From Endozoicomonadaceae bacterium (GTDB lineage: Bacteria; Pseudomonadota; Gammaproteobacteria; Pseudomonadales; Endozoicomonadaceae): a DNA stretch of 29,288 nucleotides. The stretch lies in assembly GCA_023146365.1 (NCBI GenBank), contig JAGLCE010000104.1, forward strand, positions 1 through 29,288. The letters are read 5' to 3'. Below the pieces are notes generated by a model that had not been told where the DNA came from, made no database searches, and saw nothing but the letters and a program-made list of their open reading frames with translations. Of this stretch, positions 1 to 8,043 are shown piece by piece. Both the position numbers and the translations under genes were made by a program. Position 1 is the stretch's first letter, and each line of letters begins with the position of its first letter.

Positions 1-2
1 CT

Positions 3-1868
3 CCCGCGTCTGATCTTGTCTCTGTAATACAGGTAGGCATAGCTTTCTATGCACTCGCTAACATTCCCTGTTGTGAAGCAGGCGCTATTGAAAACGTAAT
101 AGAGATCGATGATTTTGACATGTTCCAAAAGATTGGAAGGGATAAGGATTACCCGTCAGACGGACATTATATTCTTACTAAAGACCTTGTTGGCAATAAT
201 AATATTCATCCCGTCATAGAAGATTTTAGTGGATCGTTAGATGGACAAGGATACAGTATTTTACAACATAGCGGATGCTTGATACGAAATTTTAAGGGAT
301 ATGGAATCATTGGAAACATTATTTTTAAGTATTCGAATGGCATCGATGCATCTTGCAGTCCATTAGTTGCTATGTTTGCAAGGGATCATAGTTTGCTGAA
401 AAATGTTCGAGTAGAAAATTATAAGTTGTGTAGTAAACAGGATCATATACATGTTGCCATAATGATCGGAAATCTCATTAACTGGGCACGGATTGAACAT
501 TGTAGTGTGGTAGACGCAAGTGTTGTATTCCAAGGTGAGGGTGCAAATTTCGCTTTCTTTGTGTTAAGTATGCATGATGATTCATCGGTTTATAATAGCG
601 CGATTATAAATTCTAGCGTCAATCTAGATACAAAAACGCTATCATTTTGCGGTAGTATCGTTCACATGTTTGAGAGAAGCCGTTGCAGCAACATCACGAT
701 GATTAACTGCACTATGACATTATCTGCTGATAAGTTCGCGTATGGCACCTTCGGGGGAGTATGGTTATATAACAATGCACAGGTCAATAATGTACTGGCT
801 ATCCGCTGTAACATCGAGATAACTGGCACTGGCCTAACAAAGGCCGGTATCGGGGCAGCAAGCTTGTGGGGCGCTGATACTCTAAGCAACTTCAATATGG
901 CTATCGACTCTAATCTCAAAATAGATGGTGATGGGGGATCTACTGGTATTGGCGCAGCAGAATCTGTCGGTGCACAGAGCCATAATAATGTGGCTATTGG
1001 CTGTCATATTGAAGTGGAAGGAGTAAAGTCAAGTGCTGCTGTCGGGATAGGATATGAACATAAGAAGGATACTAAGAGCCACAACAACATTGCTATTAAG
1101 ACTAGAATTGAGGCATTTAATCGAGATTCAACAGTAGCTATATCAGTAGGAAACAGTTTTGAATGCAGCAATCTATACAATACAATTATTGACTCTACTC
1201 TTGCAACCCTGGAAAGGGTGTCTACAATGGTATTTTCAGGTAGTTATAATAGAGCCATTATTTGCAGGGACTTGCTGTACTATCGCATTGGATTATTAAA
1301 TAAAAATTGTACGTTGAATCAACAGGGTTTTGATGCTTACGTCAATAGAATCGCTAATTGGAATACGACAGTGCTGAACACTGGAAGGGTAGTAAGGTTA
1401 CCTGAACCAGTGAACGTGACAATGATAAAAGAGGACGTGACAAGCATAGAAAATACTGTAATACCCGATCGCGCCGTATCACCAAATATGGAAATTGAAC
1501 AAAAAAATTCTGGAGTGATTGCTGTAGCTTTAGCTTCAGGTTTGATGGTTTCATTCTTTATGGTGAGCTATTACCGTGGGTATAAAAAAGGTAGCCGAGG
1601 CAGGGCGCTGCTGATGTATCCTTTAACCATGTGCAAAAATTGCATAAAAGGTACGACTAGGCCTGAGAGAGCAGTCAATATGGACGTTTTTTATTCGGAA
1701 GTTTCCTCTACTCATAATTCTGATAATGCATTAGACCCCAGCCTCGACGGTCGTGGCAGTGATAGTCCTCCCGCTTATAGTGACTTAGAAATCATGCATA
1801 GCGCCAGTGCCAGTGCCAGTGCCAATCTCCCATCTTATAGTGAGGTAATGCAAAACAGTGTGGAATAA
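3..1868 (+). CDS. PPxY-tailed beta-helix membrane protein, copy 1 (5' end outside window)
   Basis: The reading frame is open from base 3 and aligns with the interior of the copy beginning at 2094, so the true start lies upstream. The visible part opens with a hydrophobic stretch, then about 370 residues of Gly/Asn/Ile-rich repeats with a GLUG-like 'GSLDGQG' motif and recurring 'NN-AI---IE--G---GIGA' coils, which read as a right-handed beta-helix. Counting from the ATG at 120, a membrane segment lies near residues 462-482, followed by a basic stop-transfer stretch (YYRGYKKGSRGR) and a tail of about 90 residues. The tail carries PPAY at 550-553 (in PPAYSDL) and LPSY at 570-573 (in LPSYSEV), the forms bound by eukaryotic WW domains. 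I do not recognise a named family. Secretion and host-facing display of the tail are inferred; the TM-plus-tail layout is seen. No catalytic motif is visible. Confidence 0.8.
   Translation, partial: PASDLVSVIQVGIAFYALANIPCCEAGAIENVIEIDDFDMFQKIGRDKDYPSDGHYILTKDLVGNNNIHPVIEDFSGSLDGQGYSILQHSGCLIRNFKGYGIIGNIIFKYSNGIDASCSPLVAMFARDHSLLKNVRVENYKLCSKQDHIHVAIMIGNLINWARIEHCSVVDASVVFQGEGANFAFFVLSMHDDSSVYNSAIINSSVNLDTKTLSFCGSIVHMFERSRCSNITMINCTMTLSADKFAYGTFGGVWLYNNAQVNNVLAIRCNIEITGTGLTKAGIGAASLWGADTLSNFNMAIDSNLKIDGDGGSTGIGAAESVGAQSHNNVAIGCHIEVEGVKSSAAVGIGYEHKKDTKSHNNIAIKTRIEAFNRDSTVAISVGNSFECSNLYNTIIDSTLATLERVSTMVFSGSYNRAIICRDLLYYRIGLLNKNCTLNQQGFDAYVNRIANWNTTVLNTGRVVRLPEPVNVTMIKEDVTSIENTVIPDRAVSPNMEIEQKNSGVIAVALASGLMVSFFMVSYYRGYKKGSRGRALLMYPLTMCKNCIKGTTRPERAVNMDVFYSEVSSTHNSDNALDPSLDGRGSDSPPAYSDLEIMHSASASASANLPSYSEVMQNSVE
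1803..1826 (+). repeat. GCCAGT hexanucleotide repeat inside coding sequence
   Basis: Three perfect GCCAGT units followed by GCCAAT encode an Ala-Ser run between the PPAY and LPSY motifs of copy 1. Six-base units keep the frame, so changes in copy number would only alter linker length. The other two paralogues lack it. Confidence 0.85.
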
Positions 1869-1980
1869 AAGTCTAACGGGTAAGGGCAGGGCAAAAACAT
1901 GATCATATATTAATCAGTCCAAGTACTTTCATCATGTGGTTTTCGCACCACCCGCCATTGTTTCGTTTGTTCTTGCTGTA

Positions 1981-2070
1981 TGTTATATGCTGATATTTAT
2001 TGCCATATAACTTTTATTAAACCTTTATACATAATCTATCTATCTGATGAATATAAACATATCTGACTAT
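1981..2070 (+). repeat. Conserved upstream block, copy A
   Basis: This AT-rich block upstream of the second paralogue is repeated with few changes at 4745-4840, upstream of the third. Shared stretches include TATATGCTGATATTTATTG and TTTATACATAATCTAT. Such conservation outside the gene suggests a shared promoter or leader, or simply that the duplicated unit included it. I could not place a convincing -35/-10 pair; CATAAT at 2030-2035 is the best -10 candidate but lacks a -35. Confidence 0.7.
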
Positions 2071-2093
2071 ACACTCACATCATGGTACTTTAT

Positions 2094-4418
2094 ATGAACT
2101 CAATCCAGAATAATAATTCTGCTTGCTCAATGATCAGCAATACCAACAGAGCGTGTTATGAGTTATCAAATGACACGTCTGCCAGATGGGCTTCGCTTGG
2201 TATAAGCAGACTATCGAAAATAATATTGCAAGAGGCTATTTTATGTTTGTCAGGTGATGGATACTTTGCTTCTGAGTATAATGATATCCACTGCGTCCGA
2301 TGCCACAGAACCGTTAGTTTGAATGAAGCCAAGGCTTATCTAGATGATTCGAACAGCATGAGTTGTCCCTGCTTCAAAGATATCATTGATGTTAGGAACA
2401 ACAGTGAAGATACAAAAAAAATCTCAATTAAAAGGCAGCTCTATGGTTTTTTGCCAGCCTATTTCAGCACTATGTTGGCTCCCTTGATGGAGGATCCATT
2501 GACAGGAGTTGACTGTAACCCTAGTTTGATAGATATATGCTCTGTTTTGGTCAATATCTATTATCCTCCCGCGTCTTATCTTATCTCTGCAATACAGGTA
2601 GGCACAGTTTTCTATGCACTCGCTAACATTCCTAGTTGTGGAGCAAACGCTATTGCAAACGTTATAGAAATCGATGACTTTAACATATTCCAAAAGATTG
2701 GAAGGGATAAGGACTACCCATCAAACGGACATTATATTATTACTAAAGACCTTGTTGGCAATAGCCGCCATACCTATCCCATCATAGAAAATTTTAGCGG
2801 ATCGTTAGATGGGCAAGGGCACAGTATTTCAAAGCATAGCGGATGCCTAATAGGACACTTTAGGGGATATGGAATAATTGGAAACATTATTTTCAATGAA
2901 TCGAGCAGCATCGATGCATCTTGCCGTCCATTAGTCGCTATGCTTGCCAGTGATCATAGTTTGCTAACACATGTTCGAGTAAAGGGTTATGAGTTGCATA
3001 GTCAACAGGACGATATTAAGGTTGCCATAATGGTCGGAAAGCTTATTAACTGGGCACGAATTGAAAGTTGCAGTGTGGTAGACGCAAGTGTTACATTTCA
3101 AGGGAAGCATCCAGCTTTCGCTTTCTTGGTGCTTGATATGACCGATGATTCATCGGTTGATAATAACACGATTATAAATGCTAGAGTCAATATGGATACT
3201 AGCGTCAGGCTATATGAAAAATCGAAATCATCTTGCGGTAGTATCGGTAGCATGAGCGATAGAAGCTGTTGCAACAATACCACGGTGATTAACTGCGTTA
3301 TCAAAGCATCTAACCCTCATGTACTATGCACTTTCGGCGGAGTATGGCTACTTGACACTGCCCAAGTCAATAACTTACTGGCTATCCGATGTAATATTGA
3401 GATGACTGGTATCGTGCCAGTGATCGGTATGGGGGCATCATTCTTGGGTGTCGGTACTCTAAGCAACTCCAACATGGCTATCGACTGTAATTTAAAGACA
3501 GTCAATTTTGGAGCACATTTTGGTATTGGCGCAGGAAGAGCTCACGGTGCACAGAGCGATAATAATGTGGCTGCTGGCTGTCATATCAAACTAGAAAGAG
3601 CACACTCAAAAACTGCTGTTGGGATAGGATTTATCTACAAGAAACATAGTAGGGTCAGTGTAAGCCGCAACAACATTGTTGTTAGCACTAGAGTTGAGAT
3701 ATCTGGTAACAGTTCAGAAGCACATATCTCAATAGGAAACATGCCTGAACACAACTCAACAGACAATACTATTATCAATTATACTCTTACGACGCTAGAA
3801 CGTGTGTATAAAATACCATTTTCAGGTAGTCCTAATAGATCCACTATTTGCCAAGACTTACCATACTATCGTACTGGATTCTTAAATAACAATTGTACGC
3901 TTAATCAATCGGTTGTTGATTCTTACGTCAATAAAATAACTACTTGGGATACGACAGTGCTGAACACTGGAAGGGTGATAGGAGGCAAGCTTGATCCAGT
4001 AATAGAAAATATCGTAACATCCAATAAATTCAACGAGGGTTTAATGGCTACTATAATATCAGGTTTTATTGGTGTCATGTTGATTGGGAGCTATTACCGT
4101 GGGTATAGAAAAGGTAACCGAGGCAGAGCGCTGATAATATACCCTTTAACCGCGTGCCAACACTGCATAAGAGGTATGACTACGGCAGAGAGAGAAAACA
4201 ATACCGCCGTTGTTTATTCTTCAGGTAGCACTATTAGTTTTTTTGGTAATGAATCAGATCCAAACGCCAACTATAGCGACAGTTTTATCCTTCCCGATTA
4301 TAATGAATCAGATCCCAACCCCGGCTATAGTGACAGTGGCATCCCTCCCATTTATAGTGAATTAGACCCCATGCGTAGTGACCTTGAAGAGCTCCCTCCC
4401 TCTTATTGTGATTCATAA
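2094..4418 (+). CDS. PPxY-tailed beta-helix membrane protein, copy 2 (full length)
   Basis: The protein has 774 residues from the ATG at 2094. An in-frame ATG at 2082 also exists, but the third paralogue has ATA there and keeps the second ATG, so 2094 is preferred; neither has a clear ribosome binding site. Residues 50-100 contain a Cys-rich patch, HCVRCH (C67, C70) and SCPCF (C91, C93), after an LSGDGYF motif; this faintly recalls a BIR zinc finger but lacks the usual His. A hydrophobic segment lies near 162-180. Residues 196-581 are a repetitive beta-helix-like region with GSLDGQGHSI and several 'NN-AI-C-IE' coils. A membrane anchor spans about 649-668, followed by a basic stretch and a tail with LPDY, PPIY (751-754) and the near-terminal PPSY (768-771). 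N- and C-terminal parts would lie on the same side of the membrane if both segments cross it. Function is not recognised; a host-directed surface or secreted protein is inferred. Confidence 0.85.
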   Translation: MNSIQNNNSACSMISNTNRACYELSNDTSARWASLGISRLSKIILQEAILCLSGDGYFASEYNDIHCVRCHRTVSLNEAKAYLDDSNSMSCPCFKDIIDVRNNSEDTKKISIKRQLYGFLPAYFSTMLAPLMEDPLTGVDCNPSLIDICSVLVNIYYPPASYLISAIQVGTVFYALANIPSCGANAIANVIEIDDFNIFQKIGRDKDYPSNGHYIITKDLVGNSRHTYPIIENFSGSLDGQGHSISKHSGCLIGHFRGYGIIGNIIFNESSSIDASCRPLVAMLASDHSLLTHVRVKGYELHSQQDDIKVAIMVGKLINWARIESCSVVDASVTFQGKHPAFAFLVLDMTDDSSVDNNTIINARVNMDTSVRLYEKSKSSCGSIGSMSDRSCCNNTTVINCVIKASNPHVLCTFGGVWLLDTAQVNNLLAIRCNIEMTGIVPVIGMGASFLGVGTLSNSNMAIDCNLKTVNFGAHFGIGAGRAHGAQSDNNVAAGCHIKLERAHSKTAVGIGFIYKKHSRVSVSRNNIVVSTRVEISGNSSEAHISIGNMPEHNSTDNTIINYTLTTLERVYKIPFSGSPNRSTICQDLPYYRTGFLNNNCTLNQSVVDSYVNKITTWDTTVLNTGRVIGGKLDPVIENIVTSNKFNEGLMATIISGFIGVMLIGSYYRGYRKGNRGRALIIYPLTACQHCIRGMTTAERENNTAVVYSSGSTISFFGNESDPNANYSDSFILPDYNESDPNPGYSDSGIPPIYSELDPMRSDLEELPPSYCDS
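4248..4355 (+). repeat. 54-bp tandem duplication in the tail of copy 2
   Basis: Two adjacent 18-codon units (4248-4301 and 4302-4355) begin NESDPN and end in LPDY and PPIY respectively; a third partial unit follows with SELDPM. The duplication multiplies the Tyr-containing proline motif, giving a tail with several spaced LPxY/PPxY sites. Confidence 0.85.
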
Positions 4419-4450
4419 TGCGAAACCACGCAGAATAAAAATCTAACGAG

Positions 4451-4514
4451 CGTTAATAAACTCTATTTATACTTCAACTCGTTATGTAAGACGTGTTGTT
4501 TTGATGCATTCAGT
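4451..4514 (+). repeat. Conserved downstream block, copy A
   Basis: A 64-bp non-coding block just after copy 2, from CGTTAATAAACTC to ATGCATTCAGT, is nearly identical to 7221-7284 after copy 3, with only about three differences. It marks the 3' end of the duplicated unit. No hairpin with a T-tract is visible. Confidence 0.8.
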
Positions 4515-4744
4515 TAGCAGAGGCTACTTTGCAGGGTTGTGAGCAATATAAATAAAACATGCAGTTCATCGAAGTAAAATTAAAAGGTGCTATACAGTAA
4601 TATTAAGTGATTATCTCCATCTATAGTTGTTATAACTGAAGCTGAAACTGAAATGAGTAAGGATGACAAAAACTCTGAGTGTTCAGTATTAATAGAATAT
4701 ATTCAAGGTGTCAATATAGACCGTTTAATTGATTAATGGCTGTG
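4515..4744. other. AT-rich spacer between copies 2 and 3
   Basis: No convincing gene. A 27-codon frame at 4653-4736 (MSKDDKNSEC...) has an ATG and a TAA but no ribosome binding site, and may be a relic or chance. The rest is AT-rich, without strong hairpins. Confidence 0.5.
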
Positions 4745-4840
4745 TGCTATATGCTGATATTTATTGGTATATAACTGTTATTGAACTTTTATACATAATC
4801 TATATCTATCTATAGGATTAATATAAACATATCCGATTAA
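4745..4840 (+). repeat. Conserved upstream block, copy B
   Basis: Counterpart of 1981-2070, placed about 25 bases before the start of copy 3. The main difference is a short insertion in the CTATATCTATCTATA stretch. It suggests the third copy arose by duplication of a unit carrying its own upstream region. Confidence 0.7.
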
Positions 4841-4863
4841 AATAATGCACAATAGTACCCTAT

Positions 4864-5064
4864 ATGAATTCAATACCAAATGATAATTTTGTCTGCTCAA
4901 TGATCAGCAACACCAACAGAACGTGTCATGAGTTATCAAGCGACACGTCTGCTAGATGGGCTTCGATGGGGGCAAGAAAATTATCGAAAATAATATCGAA
5001 AGAGGCTGTTTTATGTTTGTCAGGTGAGGGATTCTTTTCTTCTGAGGATCATGATATTCACTGA
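4864..5064 (+). pseudogene. PPxY-tailed protein copy 3, N-terminal fragment ended by in-frame TGA
   Basis: These 66 codons match the N-terminus of copy 2 closely (MNSIPNDN... LSGEGFF... DIH) and then hit TGA at 5062-5064. In copy 2 the same codon is TGC, the first Cys of the HCVRC motif. Downstream codons stay in the same frame and resume the match at once, so a single base change explains the break. As it stands this would give a short peptide without membrane or beta-helix parts. Readthrough, or a separate start for the downstream part, would be needed for a long product. Confidence 0.75.
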
Positions 5065-5088
5065 TCTCGATGCCACAGAACGGTTAGT

Positions 5089-7182
5089 TTGAATGAAGTC
5101 AAGGCTGATTTAGATGATTCGAACAGCATGAGTTGTCCCTGCTTCAAAGATATCATTGATGTTAATAACAACAGCAAAAATACAAAAAAAACATCAATTA
5201 AAAGGCAACTCTATGGTTTTTTGTCAGGCTATTTTATCACTATGTTCGCTCACTTGATGGAGGATCCATGGACAGAAGCTGACTGTAATCCTACCTTTTT
5301 GGATATATGCTCTGTTTTGGCTAATGTCTATTATCCTCCTGCGTCTTATCTTATCTCTGCAATACAGATAGCCACTGTTTTCTATGCATTCGCTAATATT
5401 CCCAGTTGTGAAGCACGCACTATTGAAAGAGTAATTGAAATCGATGACTTTAAAATGTTTCAAAAGATTGGAGAAGGTAATGGCTACCCGACAGACGGAA
5501 ATTATATTATTACTAAAGACCTTATTGGCAATAACGATATCTGCCCTGCCATAAAAAATTTTAGAGGATCTTTAGATGGAAAAGGGCACAGTATTTCAAA
5601 ATATAACGGATGCCTGATACGAAACCTTAATGGACGTGGAGTGATTGGGAATATTATTTTTAAGGGATCGAATATCACCAATGTATATTGCGGTCCATTA
5701 ATCGCTATGTTTGCAAGTGATAATAGTTTGTTGAAAAATATCCGAGTAGAGGATTATTGTTTTAATAATAATCAGGGCGATAGTATGGTTGCCATACTGG
5801 TTGGAAAACTCAGTAACTGGGCACGGATCGAAGGTTGTAGTGTAGTAGGTGCAAATATTATATTGCAAGAGGATCATCCAATTTTCGCTTTCTTGACGTT
5901 AGAAATGTTCGATGATTCCTCGGTTGATAATAATGCGATTATAAATGCTAGAGTCAATATGGATACAAAATCTCGAGCATATTGCGGTAGTGTAATATAT
6001 ATGTACGATAGGAGCTATTGCGACAATATAACGGCGATTAACAGCACTATCAAATTATCTGGCAATGGTATACGAAGCGCTTTCGGGGCAGTATTGGTAC
6101 GTCACACTGCCCAGGTCAATAATTTACTGGCTATCGGCTGTAAAATCGAGATAACTGGTAGCGGTTCAGCGATAGCTTTTGGGGCAGCAGTCTTGAACGT
6201 CGGTGATACTCGATATACTCTAAGCAACCACAACATGGTTATCGACTCTAATCTCACGATAGTCGATGGTGGAGGGGCACATGTTGGTATTGGCGCAGGA
6301 GAAGCTAGAAGTGCACAGAGCGATAATAACGTGGTTAGTGGCGGTCATATCGAAGTGAAAGGAGTAGACTCAAGCGCTGCTGTCGGCATTGGGTATGAAT
6401 ACAGTGGGGAACAGTACAGTCAGAGCCGCAACCACATTGTTATTAATACTGAAATTAATGCATCTAATAACAGGTCAACAGTAAGTATCTCAATAGGCAA
6501 TAGGATGGAGTATAACAATATATATAATATCATTATCAACTCGAGTATTACGACACTGAATAAGGTGTATAAAATAGCATTTTTAGGTGCTTCTAATAGA
6601 GCCACTCTTTGCCAAGGCTTGTCACACTATCGTGCTGGATTATTAAATGATAATTGTACGATTAATCAACAGATTGTTGATTCTTACGTCAATAAAATTA
6701 CTACTTGGAATATGGCAGATATGGACAGTGGAAGGATAATAAAAATAAGAATACCTGACCCAGTGAGCGTGACAATGATAAACGAGAAAGTGACAATCAC
6801 AGAGAAGGCAGCAATATCTGGTTGCGCCATATCACTATGTATTACACCAAGTATTACACCAATCAATGCTGCACTGATTACAGCGTCAGGTTTTATTGGT
6901 TTATTTATAATTACTTGCTACTGCCGTGGGTATAGACAGGGTAACCGAGGAAGAGCGCTGATCATGTATCCTTTAGTCATGTGCCAACATTGGATAAGAG
7001 GTACGACTACGCCAGAGAGGCCAGGCAATACGGCCGTTGCTTATTCGGCAGGTACCTCTGATCATGAATTAAACCCCAATCCCAACTATGACGACAGTTT
7101 TATTCTTCCTGTTTATAGTGAAGCAGACCCCATGTATCGTGCCAGTGACGAGTCCCCACCCCCTTCTTATAGTGACTCATAA
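5089..7182 (+). CDS. PPxY-tailed beta-helix membrane protein, copy 3, main part
   Basis: A 697-codon frame continues copy 3 after the TGA, in the same frame. The first ATG (5089) lies within the Cys region and has no good ribosome binding site, so translation may be low or absent. It keeps SCPCF, the hydrophobic segment (YYPPASYLISAIQ), the beta-helix-like region with GSLDGKGHSI, a membrane anchor (ASGFIGLFIITCY) and the basic stretch. The tail carries LPVY and ends in PPPSYSDS, with PPSY at residues 691-694. The intact open frame of more than 2 kb after the stop argues that the break is recent or that the fragment is still made. Function not recognised; see the copy at 2094 for the full-length architecture. 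Confidence 0.7.
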   Translation: MNEVKADLDDSNSMSCPCFKDIIDVNNNSKNTKKTSIKRQLYGFLSGYFITMFAHLMEDPWTEADCNPTFLDICSVLANVYYPPASYLISAIQIATVFYAFANIPSCEARTIERVIEIDDFKMFQKIGEGNGYPTDGNYIITKDLIGNNDICPAIKNFRGSLDGKGHSISKYNGCLIRNLNGRGVIGNIIFKGSNITNVYCGPLIAMFASDNSLLKNIRVEDYCFNNNQGDSMVAILVGKLSNWARIEGCSVVGANIILQEDHPIFAFLTLEMFDDSSVDNNAIINARVNMDTKSRAYCGSVIYMYDRSYCDNITAINSTIKLSGNGIRSAFGAVLVRHTAQVNNLLAIGCKIEITGSGSAIAFGAAVLNVGDTRYTLSNHNMVIDSNLTIVDGGGAHVGIGAGEARSAQSDNNVVSGGHIEVKGVDSSAAVGIGYEYSGEQYSQSRNHIVINTEINASNNRSTVSISIGNRMEYNNIYNIIINSSITTLNKVYKIAFLGASNRATLCQGLSHYRAGLLNDNCTINQQIVDSYVNKITTWNMADMDSGRIIKIRIPDPVSVTMINEKVTITEKAAISGCAISLCITPSITPINAALITASGFIGLFIITCYCRGYRQGNRGRALIMYPLVMCQHWIRGTTTPERPGNTAVAYSAGTSDHELNPNPNYDDSFILPVYSEADPMYRASDESPPPSYSDS

Positions 7183-7220
7183 TGCGAAACCGCGCAGGAT
7201 AAAAATCTAACGGGTAAGGG

Positions 7221-7284
7221 CGTTAATAAACTCTATTTATACTCTCACTCGTTATGTAAGACGTGTTGTTTTAATGCATTCAGT
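7221..7284 (+). repeat. Conserved downstream block, copy B
   Basis: Near-identical partner of 4451-4514. Just before it, ATAAAAATCTAACGGGTAAG also matches the 3' flank of copy 1 near 1866, so all three units share parts of the same trailer. Confidence 0.8.
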
Positions 7285-8043
7285 CTTTGGTTTGATGATC
7301 AGGTGAAGCCATTAGAAATCAGTTCTTCGGAGGTTTCAGGATGCTTTTTTAAATAAATGATGGATTGTTCAAAATAAAAATTAAATGTTGATCCTCATTA
7401 GGTGTTCTTATGCACGAGAACTGTGACTGTAATTAGGACGTTACGGATTCAGGACAGTGCAGGCCAGTCAATTGATCGGTTGCATCGAATACAAGGCATC
7501 GTAGTTTTGTGCGGTGGGAAATGGTATTGACGCATAGGCTTCATCACTGCTGGGTGATCTAGGAATACGACTCTGGCGATGGTCTTCAAGTTGTTGGAGT
7601 CATCACAGAATGCTTGAAGACCATCGCAACTGGAAAAGGATTAAGGGGTTCACCCTGCTGGCCCTTGTGGTCAACAACGTTGAGTTCAAGGATGGAGAGC
7701 AGGTAACGAGTCAATCAGACCGGAACGCCGCCTGATGCCCGTACACCACATTTGACAATATCTCAAGCGCTGGCGCTATGAAATGAAGGCTAAACCATTG
7801 GATTAGAAACGCCAATGAGTTATCATCAGTAGCCCATATAGGCCACCTGATTTGTCTTACATGTACTGAACTTGGACAGATTAGGGTGTGGTCTCAGCTG
7901 ACGTGCTAGGGTGCTATGGTTTCTGCTTTAATCGTGATTATCATGCATGCCATGCGTGAAAGCTGACGGTTGTGGAATCATCATGATATTAACGTGTCTT
8001 CTTTCCAATGATTTGATGAAAAACAGACAAAAAGGGTGGAGGA
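7285..8043. other. Gene-poor decayed region
   Basis: About 760 bases without a convincing gene. A frame starting near 7610 (MLEDHRNWKRIKGF...) runs about 43 codons and recalls, weakly, the 'DWKGLKSI' part of ISAs1-type transposases; it is followed by stops in all frames. The stretch sits at the junction between the AT-rich island and the core block and probably holds mobile-element debris. Confidence 0.45.
7576..7627. repeat. Perfect 15-bp inverted repeat, 22-nt loop
   Basis: GCGATGGTCTTCAAG at 7576-7590 is followed by its exact reverse complement at 7613-7627. There is no T-tract on either side, so it is not a normal intrinsic terminator. It could be a cruciform, an RNA hairpin or paired ends of a small element. 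Confidence 0.85.

Noticed and set aside
5062..5100. Selenocysteine at the TGA of copy 3
   Set aside because: Cys-to-TGA is suggestive, but I see no clear SECIS-like hairpin right after the codon, and a one-base nonsense change or sequencing error is simpler.
7610..7740. ISAs1 transposase relic
   Set aside because: Similarity is limited to a few residues (NWKRIKGF) and no other transposase motif can be followed; kept only as a remark on the decayed region.
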